14,539 nucleotides of DNA, taken from NCBI GenBank assembly GCA_030426875.1, contig JAUHXI010000016.1, positions 1 to 14,539 on the forward strand. The letters run 5' to 3'. The position numbers were made by a program, and so were the translations under genes. This DNA is from a bacterium (lineage in GTDB: Bacteria; Patescibacteriota; Gracilibacteria; UM-FILTER-43-11). Shown in pieces: positions 13,861 to 14,539 of the stretch; within the stretch, counting starts at the first letter, position 1, and each line of letters begins with the position of its first letter. The notes under the pieces were generated by a model. That model did not search any database and had not been told where the DNA came from. It saw only the letters and a list, made by a program, of their open reading frames with translations.

Positions 13861-13889
13861 TTAACATAAAGTTGGGGAATGTATACGAT
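13861..13889 (+). promoter_or_regulatory. Predicted promoter of the zinc-ribbon ORF
   Basis: TTAACA (13861-13866), 17 bases, TACGAT (13884-13889), with TATACG overlapping. The predicted start near 13896 is downstream of the first in-frame ATG (13879), which favours ATG 13927 as the translated start. Confidence 0.35.
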
Positions 13890-13926
13890 AGAGGCGTCAA
13901 AACCTTATTATCTAAACACATTCCCT

Positions 13927-14148
13927 ATGAAACAATACCAAAAACTCTTGCGCAGGTTAATATCACATCCAAGTCATGCCTTCGAAATCATTAGAAAAAT
14001 GATTTCAAGACATAGAAAGTGTTGCCTTAAGTGTGGCATTATAGCTCAAGCACACATACATCACACTGACCATCGAGGAGTAAGAACTTATCAGTGTCAA
14101 CATTGTCATAAAACCTTTTTATTTGGCTCAGTACATCTTCAAATATGA
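13927..14148 (+). CDS. Small zinc-ribbon protein, possibly a transposase N-terminal remnant
   Basis: From ATG 13927 the product is 73 residues (89 from the earlier ATG 13879). After a basic helical stretch (MKQYQKLLRRLI) there are two CxxC knuckles, CLKCG and CQHCHKTF, about 23 residues apart with a basic RGVRTYQ run just before the second. This spacing and the KTF ending match the N-terminal zinc ribbon of IS1 InsA and IS1595-type transposases. In those proteins a helix-turn-helix or catalytic domain follows; here a stop comes 9 residues after KTF. I found no catalytic domain or terminal repeats downstream to 14352. It is either a truncated transposase or a free-standing zinc ribbon. Confidence 0.5.
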   Translation: MKQYQKLLRRLISHPSHAFEIIRKMISRHRKCCLKCGIIAQAHIHHTDHRGVRTYQCQHCHKTFLFGSVHLQI

Positions 14149-14352
14149 GAACGTTAAATCAACAAATTTGTTCTACAAAACACTCTGTCAATTATTTACC
14201 CCAACTTATTGTTTAATTTAACCAATTTCTCTGCATCAAAATTGTCGATAAGTTTGAGTGCTAATAGCGGCAATTAGTAGCTCCTTCATCATTTAATACC
14301 CTTTAAAATTGGAGTTATGAAGTCCAAGAAATGATTAAGTGATGACCAGATG
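14149..14352. other. Intergenic, nothing recognised
   Basis: AT-rich DNA with stops in all frames within short distances. No repeats, hairpins or transposase continuation were seen in it. Confidence 0.4.
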
Positions 14353-14539
14353 TTACTTGTAAATTCCAAAACCTGAATTCGAAAACGGTCCATACCACTC
14401 ATCTGAAGCGTGTGGAATATCATCTCCGTTAAAGCGTTGCCCTGTGTAATTCAGATAAATGGTGGTGGGGAAAATTCCCTCATGGGGCAGCTCTTTTAAG
14501 TTCATTTGATACGCTGTGTACCCCTCAGGAAGGGTATAA
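14353..14539 (-). CDS. C-terminal fragment of an unknown protein (start outside window)
   Basis: An open minus-strand frame runs from the right edge to TAA at 14355-14353, giving the last 61 residues. The fragment is rich in Gly, Tyr, Pro and Asn, with TIYLNYTGQRFNGDDIPHA and an end reading WYGPFSNSGFGIYK. That is reminiscent of beta-rich secreted or surface proteins, but no family is recognised. Coding is inferred from the composition and the contrast with the neighbouring non-coding DNA. Confidence 0.5.
   Translation of the reverse strand, partial: YTLPEGYTAYQMNLKELPHEGIFPTTIYLNYTGQRFNGDDIPHASDEWYGPFSNSGFGIYK

Noticed and set aside
13776..13994. 72-codon plus-strand ORF overlapping the zinc-ribbon ORF
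   Set aside because: It lies in another frame of the zinc-ribbon gene, covers its promoter and has no protein-like motif.
1..14539. TGA recoding (Gly code of Gracilibacteria/Absconditabacteria)
   Set aside because: TGA ends at least five recognisable proteins at the normal C-terminus, and none of them contains an internal TGA.

Overview
The window is bacterial, moderately AT-rich DNA read with the standard bacterial code: TGA is a genuine stop in at least five genes (manB-like, ybaB, mltG, the ABC-F gene and the TrmB-type regulator), so a TGA-recoded lineage is unlikely. I saw no convincing Shine-Dalgarno sequence at any start, and several starts sit directly behind a -10-like box, which suggests leaderless mRNAs. 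With the TrmB-type regulator, the divergent bL33 and the many unrecognised small proteins, this fits an uncultivated lineage, possibly a CPR/Patescibacteria group such as Peregrinibacteria. That placement is inference only.

Left part (1-4646), envelope and housekeeping. A minus-strand gene runs off the left edge. It encodes a complete D-Ala-D-Ala ligase module followed, in the same reading frame, by the start of a second one, and this is the most unusual protein in the window. Divergent from it is a phosphomannomutase/phosphoglucomutase gene. The two share a mirror-image promoter region in which both leaders are about 54 nt long and pyrimidine-rich. Then come ybaB (nucleoid-associated protein) and mltG (peptidoglycan lytic transglycosylase), close together and probably co-transcribed.

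Middle (4647-9762), translation and nitrogen. An ABC-F ribosome-associated ATPase (+) converges on rpmG (bL33, -), with three strong hairpins between them. The bL33 carries a lysine-rich insertion exactly inside its zinc knuckle. A type-I glutamine synthetase (-) and a TrmB-family regulator (+) are divergent. A palindrome upstream of the regulator is a plausible operator for one or both.

Right part (9763-14539), accessory. Four minus-strand genes, most with their own promoter, encode a DUF2238/YjdF-like membrane protein, a single-domain rhodanese, an unrecognised 109-aa protein and a large unrecognised lipoprotein. About 500 bp without a gene follows. After that are an unrecognised 148-aa protein that looks winged-helix-like, a short zinc-ribbon ORF resembling a transposase N-terminus, and the C-terminal end of another minus-strand protein. 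No tRNA, rRNA or CRISPR array was recognised. No complete defence or mobile system is visible. The best leads for novelty are the tandem Ddl, the interrupted bL33 zinc knuckle and the start-signal architecture.
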